DNA of 21,914 nucleotides from JADZEJ01 sp964426815. Lineage in GTDB: Bacteria; Patescibacteriota; Patescibacteriia; 2-12-FULL-60-25. The translations under genes were made by a program, and so were the position numbers. The DNA is taken from contig CAYRRZ010000016.1 in assembly GCA_964426815.1 (NCBI GenBank), positions 1 through 21,914 of the forward strand, in the 5' to 3' direction. Below the pieces are notes generated by a model. That model was not told the DNA's origin. It saw only the letters and a program-made list of their open reading frames with translations, and did no database searches. Shown here in pieces: positions 7,371-15,535 of this stretch (position 1 is the first letter of the stretch; the number at the start of each line of letters is the position of its first letter).

Positions 7371-8611
7371 CTATACGGCTACAGAAATTACCCCTCCCCC
7401 GAGACACTCATCGCCGAGATATAAGACAGCTGATTGGCCGGGAGCAACAGCCTTCACAGGCTGTGTAAATACAAGCTCAACCAGACCTTCGGGCTTGAGT
7501 GTGGCTTGGCAAGCGATCGGTTCTTGGCGATAGCGAACTTGAACCAAGCAAGCAAACTGTTCAGCTGGAGCTGAACCCCGAGTCCAGTGCATATCATGCA
7601 AAATGGCCGTTTTCTGAAAAAGCAATGGATGTTCGGCGCCTTGAACAATGACAAGCTGATTGGTAGAAATGTCTTTTTTTGCGACATACCAAGCCTGCTC
7701 CCCTTTGCTCACAAGAATGCCTTGGCGCTGACCGATGGTATATCCATCTAATCCTTGATGCTGGCCGAGGACATTCCCCTGTTCGTCTACAATATTCCCC
7801 GGCTTGGATGGAATTTTTTTACGCAAGAATTCTTGCATGTCGAGCTTGCCAATAAAACAAATTCCTTGGCTATCTGGTTTTTCGGCGACGGGCAAATCAA
7901 GCTCGGCTGCCAATTGGCGCACCTGNNNNNNNNNNNNNNNNNNNNNNNNNNNNNNNNNNNNNNNNNNNNNNNNNNNNNNNNNNNNNNNNNNNNNNNNNNN
8001 NNNNNNNNNNNNNNNNNNNNNNNNNTATCTGGTTTTTCGGCGACGGGCAAATCAAGCTCGGCTGCCAATTGGCGCACCTGAGGCTTTTGCAAATGACCGA
8101 TGGGCAAAAGCGTTTTTTGTAATACTGGCTGCGAGACGCGATATAAAAAATAACTCTGGTCTTTATTTGGATCTAAACCGCGCATGAGATGTACTTTTTC
8201 GCCATCTCGCTTAATTTGCGCATAGTGGCCGGTCGCAACATAGTCAGCACCGAGCTTCATCGCTTCATCAAAAAAGAGACCGAACTTAATCGCTTCATTG
8301 CACAACACATCCGGATTTGGGGTTTCACCAGCCGCATATCCGCGAAACAATTCGGCGACGACTTTTTCGCGATAGCTTTCTTCAAAATCAAATGTCAGAA
8401 GTGGAATTCCTAAACGAGCGGCGACACGCATCGCATCACGTCTTTCGCCGCGCCAGGCACATTCGCCTGTCCACAATTCTTTGGAATCGCTCCAGTTTTT
8501 AATAAAACCACCAATGACGCGATAGCCTTCGCGCACGAGCAAAGCCGCGGTGACGCTCGAATCGACACCGCCTGACATCCCAACCAAGACGGTTTTTTGC
8601 ATACCACTCAT
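7371..8611 (-). CDS. mnmA: tRNA 2-thiouridylase MnmA (interrupted by an artificial assembly gap)
   Basis: Inserts sulfur at C2 of the wobble uridine (U34) of tRNA-Lys/Glu/Gln, with ATP activating the base and persulfide sulfur from a cysteine desulfurase relay. Visible motifs are the PP-loop GMSGGVDSS near the N-terminus, the first catalytic Cys in NPDVLCNEAIKFG, the GHYAQI and DQSYFLYRV segments, and the second catalytic Cys in DSQGICFIGK. The gene contains a 100-N run at 7926-8025 flanked by identical 55-base copies. Removing one copy and the Ns (155 bases) restores one frame of 361 residues, close to the E. coli enzyme (368), with the join reading VRQLAAELDLPVAEKPDSQG. The gene is therefore intact in reality. 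Starts at 8611 or 8602 are both possible. It lies 11 bases after rlmN. Confidence 0.94.
7871..7925. repeat. 55-base direct repeat, left copy, abutting the N gap
   Basis: Identical to 8026-8080. It begins TATCTGGTTTTTCGG and ends GGCGCACCTG, immediately before the Ns. It codes for part of MnmA and is duplicated only because two overlapping contig ends were placed in tandem. Confidence 0.97.
7926..8025. other. Scaffold gap of 100 Ns
   Basis: Exactly 100 N residues, the conventional filler for a gap of unknown size. The identical 55-base sequences on both sides show that the contigs actually overlap, so no sequence is missing. Confidence 0.97.
8026..8080. repeat. 55-base direct repeat, right copy, abutting the N gap
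   Basis: Identical to 7871-7925 and immediately after the Ns. An assembly overlap, not a biological repeat. Confidence 0.97.
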
Positions 8612-8622
8612 GTCGGGAGTAC

Positions 8623-9720
8623 TTACCCCTTTGCTGCTGCTCTTGCTTGTTTTTCGGCACGACCCGCTTTGGCTGCTTGAATCCCTTCTTTTAATTGACC
8701 TGATTGTTCGTTAATCGCGAGCTGTCCGCAGGCAGCATCAATATCTTCACCAAAGGTGATGCGATGAGTAACCGAAATACCCGCGCGCTGTAACAGATGC
8801 ATGAAGCGAATACGGGCCGGCGTTGCTGTTGAGGTAAACGCGTCGGTATCGTGATATTTGATCAAGTTGATGTGATATAAGCGTCGATCTTTTTCGAGCA
8901 ATTTAATCAAGGCCTCAGCTTCTTCTTCGGTATCATTCAGGTCTTTGAGCATCAAATATTCAAAAAAGACTTTGCGATTGGTTTTGCGGGTATAGGTTTC
9001 AATTGCGGCCATGAGCTTTTCAACCGGAAAAGCTTTATTGACCGGCATGATTTTAGAACGCGTTGCATTAACCGCGGAGTGCAGTGAGATCGCGAGATTT
9101 ACCTGGATCTGCTCATCAGCCAAACGCAAAATACCTGGAACAAGGCCGCAGGTAGAAATCGAAATATGACGAGCGCCTAAATTAATGCCCTCATGGTCAT
9201 TCAAGGTCCGCACCGACTTCATGACTTCATCGTAATTATTGAACGGCTCACCCATGCCCATATACACCACATTGGTGACATGCGCATCGCCATTCTCTTT
9301 TAACCAACGGCGCATCTGAACGACTTGTTCCGCAATTTCATCCGAGGTGAGATTTCGATTCAAACCCATGGTACCGGTCGCACAAAAGGTACAAGCCATG
9401 GCACAACCGACCTGTGAAGAAATACACACCGTATTGCGACCGCCTTCATGGCGCATGATGACGGTTTCGACTTTTTTCCCATCTTCTAATTCGAACAAGG
9501 TCTTGACGGTGTCGCCCTTGCTGCTGACTTGGGTCTTGAGAGGCTTGAGAGCGTCCCAGGTGATGGTTTTGGTTGCTTCATCACGTAAAGCCTTAGGCCA
9601 GGTGCTGAGGCCGTCCCAGGAGGTAATGCCTTCAACGTAAAAAGCGCGTTTGACCTGGGACAAACGGAAGGCTGGTTGTTTTTGTTCAGCCAAGAATTGG
9701 GCGACGGCAGCGAGTTTCAT
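8623..9720 (-). CDS. rlmN: Dual-specificity 23S rRNA/tRNA adenine-C2 methyltransferase RlmN
   Basis: Radical-SAM enzyme that methylates C2 of A2503 in 23S rRNA and A37 of some tRNAs. The 365-residue product has the radical-SAM cluster C106-x3-C110-x2-C113 (GCAMACTFCATG), the downstream GMGEPFNNYD and ISTCGLVPGI motifs, and a C-terminal Cys in EDIDAACGQLA that matches the methyl-carrying Cys of the family. The start is the ATG at 9720, which overlaps the upstream carboxypeptidase stop as TAATG, a translational-coupling arrangement; an alternative GTG at 9729 would extend the overlap. The last 20 residues are an Ala/Lys-rich tail. The gene ends 11 bases before mnmA, so two RNA-modification genes are adjacent. 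Confidence 0.96.
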   Translation of the reverse strand: MKLAAVAQFLAEQKQPAFRLSQVKRAFYVEGITSWDGLSTWPKALRDEATKTITWDALKPLKTQVSSKGDTVKTLFELEDGKKVETVIMRHEGGRNTVCISSQVGCAMACTFCATGTMGLNRNLTSDEIAEQVVQMRRWLKENGDAHVTNVVYMGMGEPFNNYDEVMKSVRTLNDHEGINLGARHISISTCGLVPGILRLADEQIQVNLAISLHSAVNATRSKIMPVNKAFPVEKLMAAIETYTRKTNRKVFFEYLMLKDLNDTEEEAEALIKLLEKDRRLYHINLIKYHDTDAFTSTATPARIRFMHLLQRAGISVTHRITFGEDIDAACGQLAINEQSGQLKEGIQAAKAGRAEKQARAAAKG

Positions 9721-10655
9721 TAGTCCCACTTATACGCGCTCAAAGCCCATTTGGCAAGGGATTCGGCTGAATCAAAGGAACCTTGTTTGGTTGGAGCGCC
9801 TAAAACCACGACATAGAGATCGCGTCCGGTTTGGCCTTCTTCACGTACTTTCATCACAAAATTGTACTGAGATTCGTATAAAAACCCGGTTTTGGCCCCG
9901 ATAATATGCAGGTCGGTTTGACTCTTCAACTTGTCTGTCGTGAGAATGGTTTTATGAACGGTTGGATTTTGAGCGGTAAATTGATAGCTCACGGTGCTCG
10001 CCGCTTTCAAAATGGACTGATTTGCGAAGGCGGCACGCATCAATTTGACCATGTCACGTGCGGTCACGATATTTGCCGGCTCCATGCCACTTGGATCTGC
10101 ATAGAAACTCGAGCTCATCCCCAAAGCCTTTGCCTTTTGATTCATGAGTTTCAAAAAGCCTTTTTGCGAATACCCGGTCGAACGAGCCAAAGCCATGGTG
10201 GCATTGTTCGCGCTTCCGACCAAGCTTGAATAGAAGGCATCCTGCACCGTAAAGCGCGAGCCAATAGCCAAGCGCAAGCGGCCACCGCCAACTTCATCTG
10301 CTTTGGCCAATTTAATTACCGAGTCCCAACCTGGTCGCTTATCCACAAATACCAAAGCTGTCATGAGCTTGGTTAAACTTGCCGCTGACCATTTTTTGCT
10401 TGGCTTAAATGAATACAGCTCTTTGCCTGAAGCCGCATCAACCACTAAGGCCGAAGCGAACATGTTTGGCATTGGGACAAAGTCCGCTACCTGGGCATTT
10501 CGACTTGGTCCAGCTGGAACCGATACAACTGGTTTTGCCGTCGACTTGGTCGTTGCTGCTGCTGAAACAGAAGATAGCGGCAGTAAGCTCAAAGCGAAAC
10601 TGCCTATCAGTATTTTTTTCCAAACCGATGCTTTCATAGCTTGATTGTTGCCCAT
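9720..10655 (-). CDS. D-alanyl-D-alanine carboxypeptidase (S11 family, PBP5-like)
   Basis: Exported serine peptidase that removes the terminal D-Ala from peptidoglycan pentapeptides. The product is 311 residues from the ATG at 10655 (305 from the ATG at 10637). The N-terminus is a signal peptide (KKILIGSFALSLLPLSSVSAA, cleavage after about residue 32), then a Thr/Pro-rich linker. All three penicillin-binding motifs are present: S93-L-T-K96, S148-A-N150 and K255-T-G257. The typical PBP5 C-terminal beta domain and amphipathic anchor are absent, as in short S11 enzymes. It lies 14 bases after the L,D-transpeptidase gene and overlaps rlmN by one base. Confidence 0.93.
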   Translation of the reverse strand: MGNNQAMKASVWKKILIGSFALSLLPLSSVSAAATTKSTAKPVVSVPAGPSRNAQVADFVPMPNMFASALVVDAASGKELYSFKPSKKWSAASLTKLMTALVFVDKRPGWDSVIKLAKADEVGGGRLRLAIGSRFTVQDAFYSSLVGSANNATMALARSTGYSQKGFLKLMNQKAKALGMSSSFYADPSGMEPANIVTARDMVKLMRAAFANQSILKAASTVSYQFTAQNPTVHKTILTTDKLKSQTDLHIIGAKTGFLYESQYNFVMKVREEGQTGRDLYVVVLGAPTKQGSFDSAESLAKWALSAYKWD

Positions 10656-10669
10656 GCGTCTTTACATCG

Positions 10670-11479
10670 TCAACGCTCTATGTGGATAGGCGTGCCAATT
10701 GTGGCCCATTCATACATGGTCTTCGCCGGCCCAATTCCCAAACGGACACAGCCGTGCGAAACCGCAATTCCGAGATGATTCATCCCCTCTTTTTTACCAC
10801 CTGGCCATTCGGGTAATTCATGAATACCGTGACCGCGATCCGTAAACTTCATCCAATAGGGCATCCAGAGCTTGGCAGAACGTGACCACGCACGTGGAAT
10901 CTTTTCTTTTATCGCAAAGTCTCCGGTTGGTGTGCGCATTCCTGGCTTGCCCGTTGATACGCGAAATGTGGTTAGAACAATACCGTCCAATTCTTGCTTC
11001 ATAACTTGCTTTGAGAGCGTGATCGAGATTCGCTTTTTTAAAGGCTCGGTGCTTGTCGAGCGTGGATCAAAACCTCGAGCGACTTCATCCCCGTCCATAA
11101 AACCATCTCCATCGGTATCCGGATTAAATGGTTCTGTTTTGAACAGCCATTCCAGCCTATCGTCCAAGCCGTCTTTGTCGGCATCGGCAAATACCTTAGA
11201 CGTTTTTTTCTTTAGCGGATCAAAAAAATCTCGAATTTCGTTCGCATCCGTAAATGAATCTCCGTCTGTGTCTTTTTTGGTTGGATCAGTTCCAAAGATT
11301 TGCTGCTCCCATTCGTCGCTTAATCCATCATTATCTGTATCGAGTATGGACTTTGAATCAAATATCCTACTCGTAGACGTTGCGACGATATCGGCTGTTG
11401 GAATTTGTTCTGCGGCAAAAGCTGCCGGAATCGTAAAAAACGCGATACTTCCAGCCAGTACAAATCCAAAAAAGCGCAT
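10670..11479 (-). CDS. L,D-transpeptidase (YkuD) with four calcium-type repeats
   Basis: Exported peptidoglycan cross-linker. The 269-residue product starts at the ATG at 11479, five bases after the upstream stop; the earlier in-frame start at 11515 would overlap the hydrolase gene. A signal peptide (about residues 1-23, ending AFA) is followed by four DxDxDG-type acidic repeats at about 47-58, 70-81, 98-109 and 121-132 (DTDNDGLSDEWE, DTDGDSFTDANE, DADKDGLDDRLE, DTDGDGFMDGDE), of the thrombospondin type 3 kind. The YkuD domain (about 150-268) has the catalytic SHGCVRLG motif with C244 and the GHGIHE segment. The transpeptidase would use tetrapeptide donors, which the next gene's carboxypeptidase would produce. 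Confidence 0.93.
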   Translation of the reverse strand: MRFFGFVLAGSIAFFTIPAAFAAEQIPTADIVATSTSRIFDSKSILDTDNDGLSDEWEQQIFGTDPTKKDTDGDSFTDANEIRDFFDPLKKKTSKVFADADKDGLDDRLEWLFKTEPFNPDTDGDGFMDGDEVARGFDPRSTSTEPLKKRISITLSKQVMKQELDGIVLTTFRVSTGKPGMRTPTGDFAIKEKIPRAWSRSAKLWMPYWMKFTDRGHGIHELPEWPGGKKEGMNHLGIAVSHGCVRLGIGPAKTMYEWATIGTPIHIER

Positions 11480-11484
11480 ACCAA

Positions 11485-12159
11485 TTAGACGCGTGTTAAA
11501 TGTTGAGAAATCCAAAGCGCAATTTTATCCGCCAAACTTGAATCGGCATTCAGAATCGCCGTGCCATGACCTGCAACTTTATATGGCAAAAATACCTTAT
11601 CTTCGATCGGAGCCATTTCAAACAATGCCTTGGTATCCGCAAATGGCTGCCCATCGTCTTCAGCTGCAATCAAGAGCAAGGCTTGATCAGGTGAAAGATT
11701 GCCGGCATCACTCAAAACCTCAATTCCGCGATAATTTTTTCCTGGTGAAAACAATACGGCGCCAGCAAGTCGCGGCTCTTCGGTTAAGACTTCAACTGCC
11801 ACATTTGCACCCATGGAAGCCCCAATAATATACACTCGGTCCATCGACAATCCTTTTGTTCGGATCCAATCGAGCGCACTCTGTACATCGAGGGTATAAA
11901 GTTGATGCTCTTCATCCGTAAAATTTCGATAATCCACAAACCCTTGGGCGTCTTTGGTACTTTCGCCATGACCACGTAAGTCGATCGCAAGCGAAGCGAT
12001 ATTCTTTTTCGCTAAAGCGCGTTGCAAAAACCCCCAAGACTGGCGTGTCTCGGACATCATGTGTACGAGAATCACCGCTCCCTGAAGAGCCGGAACGGGT
12101 TGCCAATCACCAACAATGGTCATGGCATCGCGCGTGGTAAAGGTGACACGTTCTGGCAT
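11485..12159 (-). CDS. Alpha/beta-hydrolase (dienelactone hydrolase/acylglycerol lipase-like)
   Basis: Cytosolic serine hydrolase of 224 residues with no signal peptide. The fold is recognisable by LVHMMSETRQSW (oxyanion-hole region), DLRGHGES, the nucleophile elbow G113-A-S115-M-G117, an acid in LLIAAEDDGQPF (D168 or D169) and the catalytic H198 in AGHGTAIL. The substrate cannot be deduced. It lies four bases after the ATPase gene and five before the L,D-transpeptidase, so it belongs to the same operon; whether it acts in envelope metabolism is unknown. Confidence 0.9.
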   Translation of the reverse strand: MPERVTFTTRDAMTIVGDWQPVPALQGAVILVHMMSETRQSWGFLQRALAKKNIASLAIDLRGHGESTKDAQGFVDYRNFTDEEHQLYTLDVQSALDWIRTKGLSMDRVYIIGASMGANVAVEVLTEEPRLAGAVLFSPGKNYRGIEVLSDAGNLSPDQALLLIAAEDDGQPFADTKALFEMAPIEDKVFLPYKVAGHGTAILNADSSLADKIALWISQHLTRV

Positions 12160-12163
12160 AGGT

Positions 12164-14140
12164 TTAGGTATCGAGGGTTAAACGGTCTTTATTTTTTTCA
12201 ATCGGTTTTTGCTTTGACTTCATGAGTTGTCCGAGTAAGCCACTCTCCTCTTCTTCTTTTTCATCTTCTTCTTTGGCTGATTTGAGAAGCGCCGAGAGGT
12301 CGCCTAAAATGCGTGGACGATTTGGTTGGTCTGGTTTTGGTGCTGGTCCTTTGCGATCGGAGCTGTGATCTTTTTTGCCAACTGAACCAGATCCACTCGG
12401 AGCTGATTTTTTAGCCGGAGCATGCACCGCTTCGCGGCGCGCTGTTTTGAATTCTGCATCCTTCGTCTTCTTTTCTTCACGAATGATCGGCAAACATTCA
12501 TTACAATAAATTGGGCGGCTCGTATCTAATTGAATTGGCATTTCCCATACCTTGCCACAGCGACTACAGGTATGCGCAAACATCGGCTTTTTCTTTTTGG
12601 CTTGCTGACCTGGTTGCGGTGGCTTTGAAATAGCCGCCAAACGCTCTGGAGACATCTTTAAATACTCAACTGGCTTTGGTCGATCCTGGGTTTCTTCAAC
12701 ACCATTCACCATGACTTGCATGGTTTCAGGTGGTTGCGGTGGCAAGTCTTTGAGCGCTGCCTGTGGTGTTAAGGCATGCGATTCGATTTCCTCTTCGCTC
12801 AAGATCTTCGGATAGCTAACTCCTTCTGGCTCATCCCCACGCGCCATGCCGCTCCAACGTAAGACTTTTTCTTCAATATCGGCACGTTTACTTGCATATC
12901 GTTCGCGTGACACCGAGATCACCTTCTGCTCAGAGCCTGTTCGTTTTGCAATCGGCGCCATGGTATTGGCTGAAAAAGGCGAAGTTGCGACTCCATCAAC
13001 CATTAACTTGAGATAGACTTGAAATTTTGCCAAATTCAACAGATCTTCTGGCAAATAGGTTGGCATGAATTCCTTTTCCATGAAGGTCGCGTCTTCGGCA
13101 CCCACACGAAAGGTAATAATGGTTCCAACATTTCCAAAAATAGCCGATGCCACTTTTTCGTCTAATTGCTGAATATATTGATGCGCAACAATCAAGTTCA
13201 AGTGATATTTACGTGCTTCAGATAAAATCGAAGCAAAAGATTCATTTGCAAAATTCTGAAATTCGTCGACAAACAGATAAAAGTCGCGACGATCTGATTC
13301 GCTTTTAATATCAACACGTTCCATGGCTGCCATGGACAGCTTGGTGATCAACATACCACCCAAGAGGCGCATATTGTCTTCACCGATTTTTCCTTTGGAC
13401 AAGTTCACAATCAGGATTTTTCCTGAGTCCATGATATCGCGTAGATCGATGGTTGATTTAACCTGAGCAACGATATTGCGAATGATGGAAGCCGACAAAA
13501 ATTGTCCGACTTTATTTTGCACTGGAGCGATGGCCTCGGTAGCGTACTTTTCTGACCACGAAGCAAATTCTGCCACCCAAAAGGTTTTAACCACCGGATC
13601 TTTAATGGCTGAAATAACGCGCTTACGATATTCCGCATCCACCAATAAGCGATTAATGCCGAGCAAGGTGGCGCCGGGATAATCCAACAAAGCCAACACG
13701 CAATTCAGGAGAATGTACTCCATGCGTGGACTCCAGACATCAGGCCAAATCTTTTTGAAGACGCCCATCAAGCCCGCAGCAACCAAATGCTTTTTGTCGT
13801 CTTCGACGGTTTCTAAAATATTAAATCCAAGCGGATGAGAAAAATCAGCTGGATTAAAGTATACGACATCATTAATGCGATGCGGTGGGATAAAATCAAG
13901 CAATTTTTCAGCCGTATCCCCGTGCGGGTCGACATAACACACCCCGTGCCCAGCTAGAATATCCGATAAAACCATGTTCTCAATGAGCGTGGTTTTGCCC
14001 ATACCGGTTTTACCGATGATATACATGTGACGCCGACGATCATCGGTCTTGATACCAAAACGCCGCATTTGATTGCGGAAATTGGTTTGCCCAAACAGGG
14101 TAATCTCGTTTTCGTGGTCGTGATTGTATTCGAGTGGCAT
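12164..14140 (-). CDS. TraD/HerA-type P-loop ATPase with C-terminal zinc ribbon
   Basis: 658 residues. The N-terminal half is a conjugation-type DNA-translocase ATPase: Walker A GKTGMGKTT (43-51), a VDPHGDTAEKLLDFIP segment typical of the TraD/DUF87 group (70-86), Walker B FYLFVDEFQNF (288-298) and a sensor-like AHQYIQQL (320-327). A Pro-rich linker leads to a four-Cys zinc ribbon, CSRCGKVW and IYCNEC (C526, C529, C547, C550), and a basic/acidic disordered tail. It has no membrane segment; the gene upstream, six bases away, supplies one. Elsewhere in CPR bacteria such ATPases occur with an N-terminal membrane part in the same chain (recollection of the family, not checked). Likely substrate: DNA, by analogy to T4SS coupling proteins. 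Confidence 0.88.
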   Translation of the reverse strand: MPLEYNHDHENEITLFGQTNFRNQMRRFGIKTDDRRRHMYIIGKTGMGKTTLIENMVLSDILAGHGVCYVDPHGDTAEKLLDFIPPHRINDVVYFNPADFSHPLGFNILETVEDDKKHLVAAGLMGVFKKIWPDVWSPRMEYILLNCVLALLDYPGATLLGINRLLVDAEYRKRVISAIKDPVVKTFWVAEFASWSEKYATEAIAPVQNKVGQFLSASIIRNIVAQVKSTIDLRDIMDSGKILIVNLSKGKIGEDNMRLLGGMLITKLSMAAMERVDIKSESDRRDFYLFVDEFQNFANESFASILSEARKYHLNLIVAHQYIQQLDEKVASAIFGNVGTIITFRVGAEDATFMEKEFMPTYLPEDLLNLAKFQVYLKLMVDGVATSPFSANTMAPIAKRTGSEQKVISVSRERYASKRADIEEKVLRWSGMARGDEPEGVSYPKILSEEEIESHALTPQAALKDLPPQPPETMQVMVNGVEETQDRPKPVEYLKMSPERLAAISKPPQPGQQAKKKKPMFAHTCSRCGKVWEMPIQLDTSRPIYCNECLPIIREEKKTKDAEFKTARREAVHAPAKKSAPSGSGSVGKKDHSSDRKGPAPKPDQPNRPRILGDLSALLKSAKEEDEKEEEESGLLGQLMKSKQKPIEKNKDRLTLDT

Positions 14141-14146
14141 AGACGA

Positions 14147-15466
14147 TTAGCCGAAAGGAAGATTGATCGGAGGTTCGGTGCGTTTGGCTTCAGTTTTATT
14201 GAGCTGTGGAGCCTTGACCTGGAGCGAGTGTGGGAAGTGCCACATGGTGGCTAATTCTTCGGTATTCAAGTGGAATGGTGGCGTGCCAAAGTATGGATTT
14301 CGATTACGGTAAGCGGAGACGAGCAAAGTCTTACGTCGACCATTGCGACGACCTTTAAACCACCACAAAGCTCCGTTAATGCCAACGCGCTTCGTTTCAG
14401 GCTTCAAAGCTAATAATTGATTTGAATTGATTTGCTTGATTGAGCCAATAAATGGACTCACGGCCTTTGCCTTGTTCATGACCTGTTTTTTGGCAATGTA
14501 CAAGAAGCGCAATTTGCACTGATACATGATCTTTGAACTCTTGTTTTCGATGGCAGAAATAATATCTTTTTCGCCAGCTGTCATAGCCATAATTTTTGGC
14601 TGACCTGCTTCTTTTTTCGGAGGAGCTTTTGGCGCACCACCTATACCCGTAAAGGCTTCAACCACATCCATGATGATCGCAAATGGATATTCCAATACTT
14701 TTTCAATCACATTCTTCTTTGGCGGTGTGGCCTCCCCTTTCATTTTCTTGATAGCTTCCATCGCCTTCTTTCCAAAATCACCTTGCCCAATTGGAATCAA
14801 AATAATCTGCCACCAAATCTGCTCGCCTGGACCAAGACGACCCAAGGTTTCGAGCATGGCTGACAATGGGTCCTTAAACTCTCCAGAGACTTTATCCTCG
14901 AACATTGGATAGGTTCGGAGCGGATAGACATCGGATTTAACCGGAATCATTTCTGTGCCCCAAACATCCCATTCTTCATCCGGATATTCTTTTGGAACCT
15001 TGGATGTATAGTCTTCAATTTCATTGATTTCAGCATCTGGATACTGCGAATACACCGCAGCCTCAATAATATCGCGAAATTGGCGAATCGCTCGGACGAC
15101 AAAATCTACGCGACCGTCAATCGAAACAATCTCGAAGGACAAGGTGTCCTGCGTACGTCCATCAAACCACTCTTCACGCCAAGAATTGGTGGAATGAGCG
15201 CCCGCGATATAGGCAAACATATTATCGACCGCGAGCGGGCCTTGTTCGTGCATGCGCGGAATCGACACCGAGAGCGTAATAAATTTACGCTTGTGGTGAT
15301 AGACTTCTTGCCTGTAATCTTTCCACAAATGGAGCGCAGCCCAGAGGAAGAAGATGACAAAAACGATCCATCCGCCTTGGATGAAGAAAAACCACATCGC
15401 TTCAAACGGATTGTTACTGAAGCTCTCGATCAATGATATGTCGATGCTATTAAAGAGTTCGTCCAT
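14147..15466 (-). CDS. Membrane protein partner of the TraD-like ATPase
   Basis: 439 residues from the ATG at 15466 (an in-frame GTG at 15490 overlaps the -10 box and is less likely). One membrane helix (about 24-47, MWFFFIQGGWIVFVIFFLWAAL) is followed by a large cytosolic region containing an IWWQIILIPIGQGDFGKKA segment and a Lys/Pro-rich linker. The C-terminus carries LNTEELATMWHFPH and ends in KRTEPPINLPFG, a motif I know from the region just before the ATPase domain in longer, fused proteins. The next gene resumes with ITLFGQTNFRNQ, so the pair looks like a split version of one protein. It is probably the membrane anchor/adaptor of a DNA translocase. First gene of the long operon, with its own promoter. 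Confidence 0.82.
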   Translation of the reverse strand: MDELFNSIDISLIESFSNNPFEAMWFFFIQGGWIVFVIFFLWAALHLWKDYRQEVYHHKRKFITLSVSIPRMHEQGPLAVDNMFAYIAGAHSTNSWREEWFDGRTQDTLSFEIVSIDGRVDFVVRAIRQFRDIIEAAVYSQYPDAEINEIEDYTSKVPKEYPDEEWDVWGTEMIPVKSDVYPLRTYPMFEDKVSGEFKDPLSAMLETLGRLGPGEQIWWQIILIPIGQGDFGKKAMEAIKKMKGEATPPKKNVIEKVLEYPFAIIMDVVEAFTGIGGAPKAPPKKEAGQPKIMAMTAGEKDIISAIENKSSKIMYQCKLRFLYIAKKQVMNKAKAVSPFIGSIKQINSNQLLALKPETKRVGINGALWWFKGRRNGRRKTLLVSAYRNRNPYFGTPPFHLNTEELATMWHFPHSLQVKAPQLNKTEAKRTEPPINLPFG

Positions 15467-15480
15467 GGGAGTATGGACAA

Positions 15481-15489
15481 AGTATAACA
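15481..15489 (-). promoter_or_regulatory. Extended -10 promoter for the membrane protein/ATPase operon
   Basis: TGTTATACT on the minus strand, an extended -10 as at infA. The -35 region (TGAACC, 15508-15503, 16 bases away) is poor and falls inside the terminator stem. Transcription would start near 15474, about eight bases before the ATG. Confidence 0.5.
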
Positions 15490-15491
15490 CG

Positions 15492-15522
15492 AAAAACGCC
15501 CCGGTTCATCGGGGCGTTTTTT
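15492..15522. terminator. Bidirectional intrinsic terminator after secDF
   Basis: CGCCCCG / CGGGGCG perfect 7-bp stem (15497-15503 and 15510-15516) with a 6-base loop. It is flanked by AAAAA on the left and TTTTTT on the right, so either strand gives a hairpin plus T-run. On the minus strand it ends the secD-secF unit, 14 bases after the secF stop. Confidence 0.88.
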
Positions 15523-15535
15523 GGGCTTTTTTTGT

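Noticed and set aside
7871..8080. 55-base direct repeat as a mobile-element target duplication or CRISPR-like repeat
   Set aside because: The copies abut the N run exactly and code for one MnmA segment; contig overlap is the simplest reading.
7755..8187. Plus-strand frames running through the Ns
   Set aside because: They depend on translating Ns and on the duplicated 55 bases; the mnmA frame explains the region.
10872..11828. Plus-strand frame of 318 codons opposite the L,D-transpeptidase and hydrolase genes
   Set aside because: Ser/Pro-rich translation produced by the acidic repeats on the other strand; no start signal or domain.
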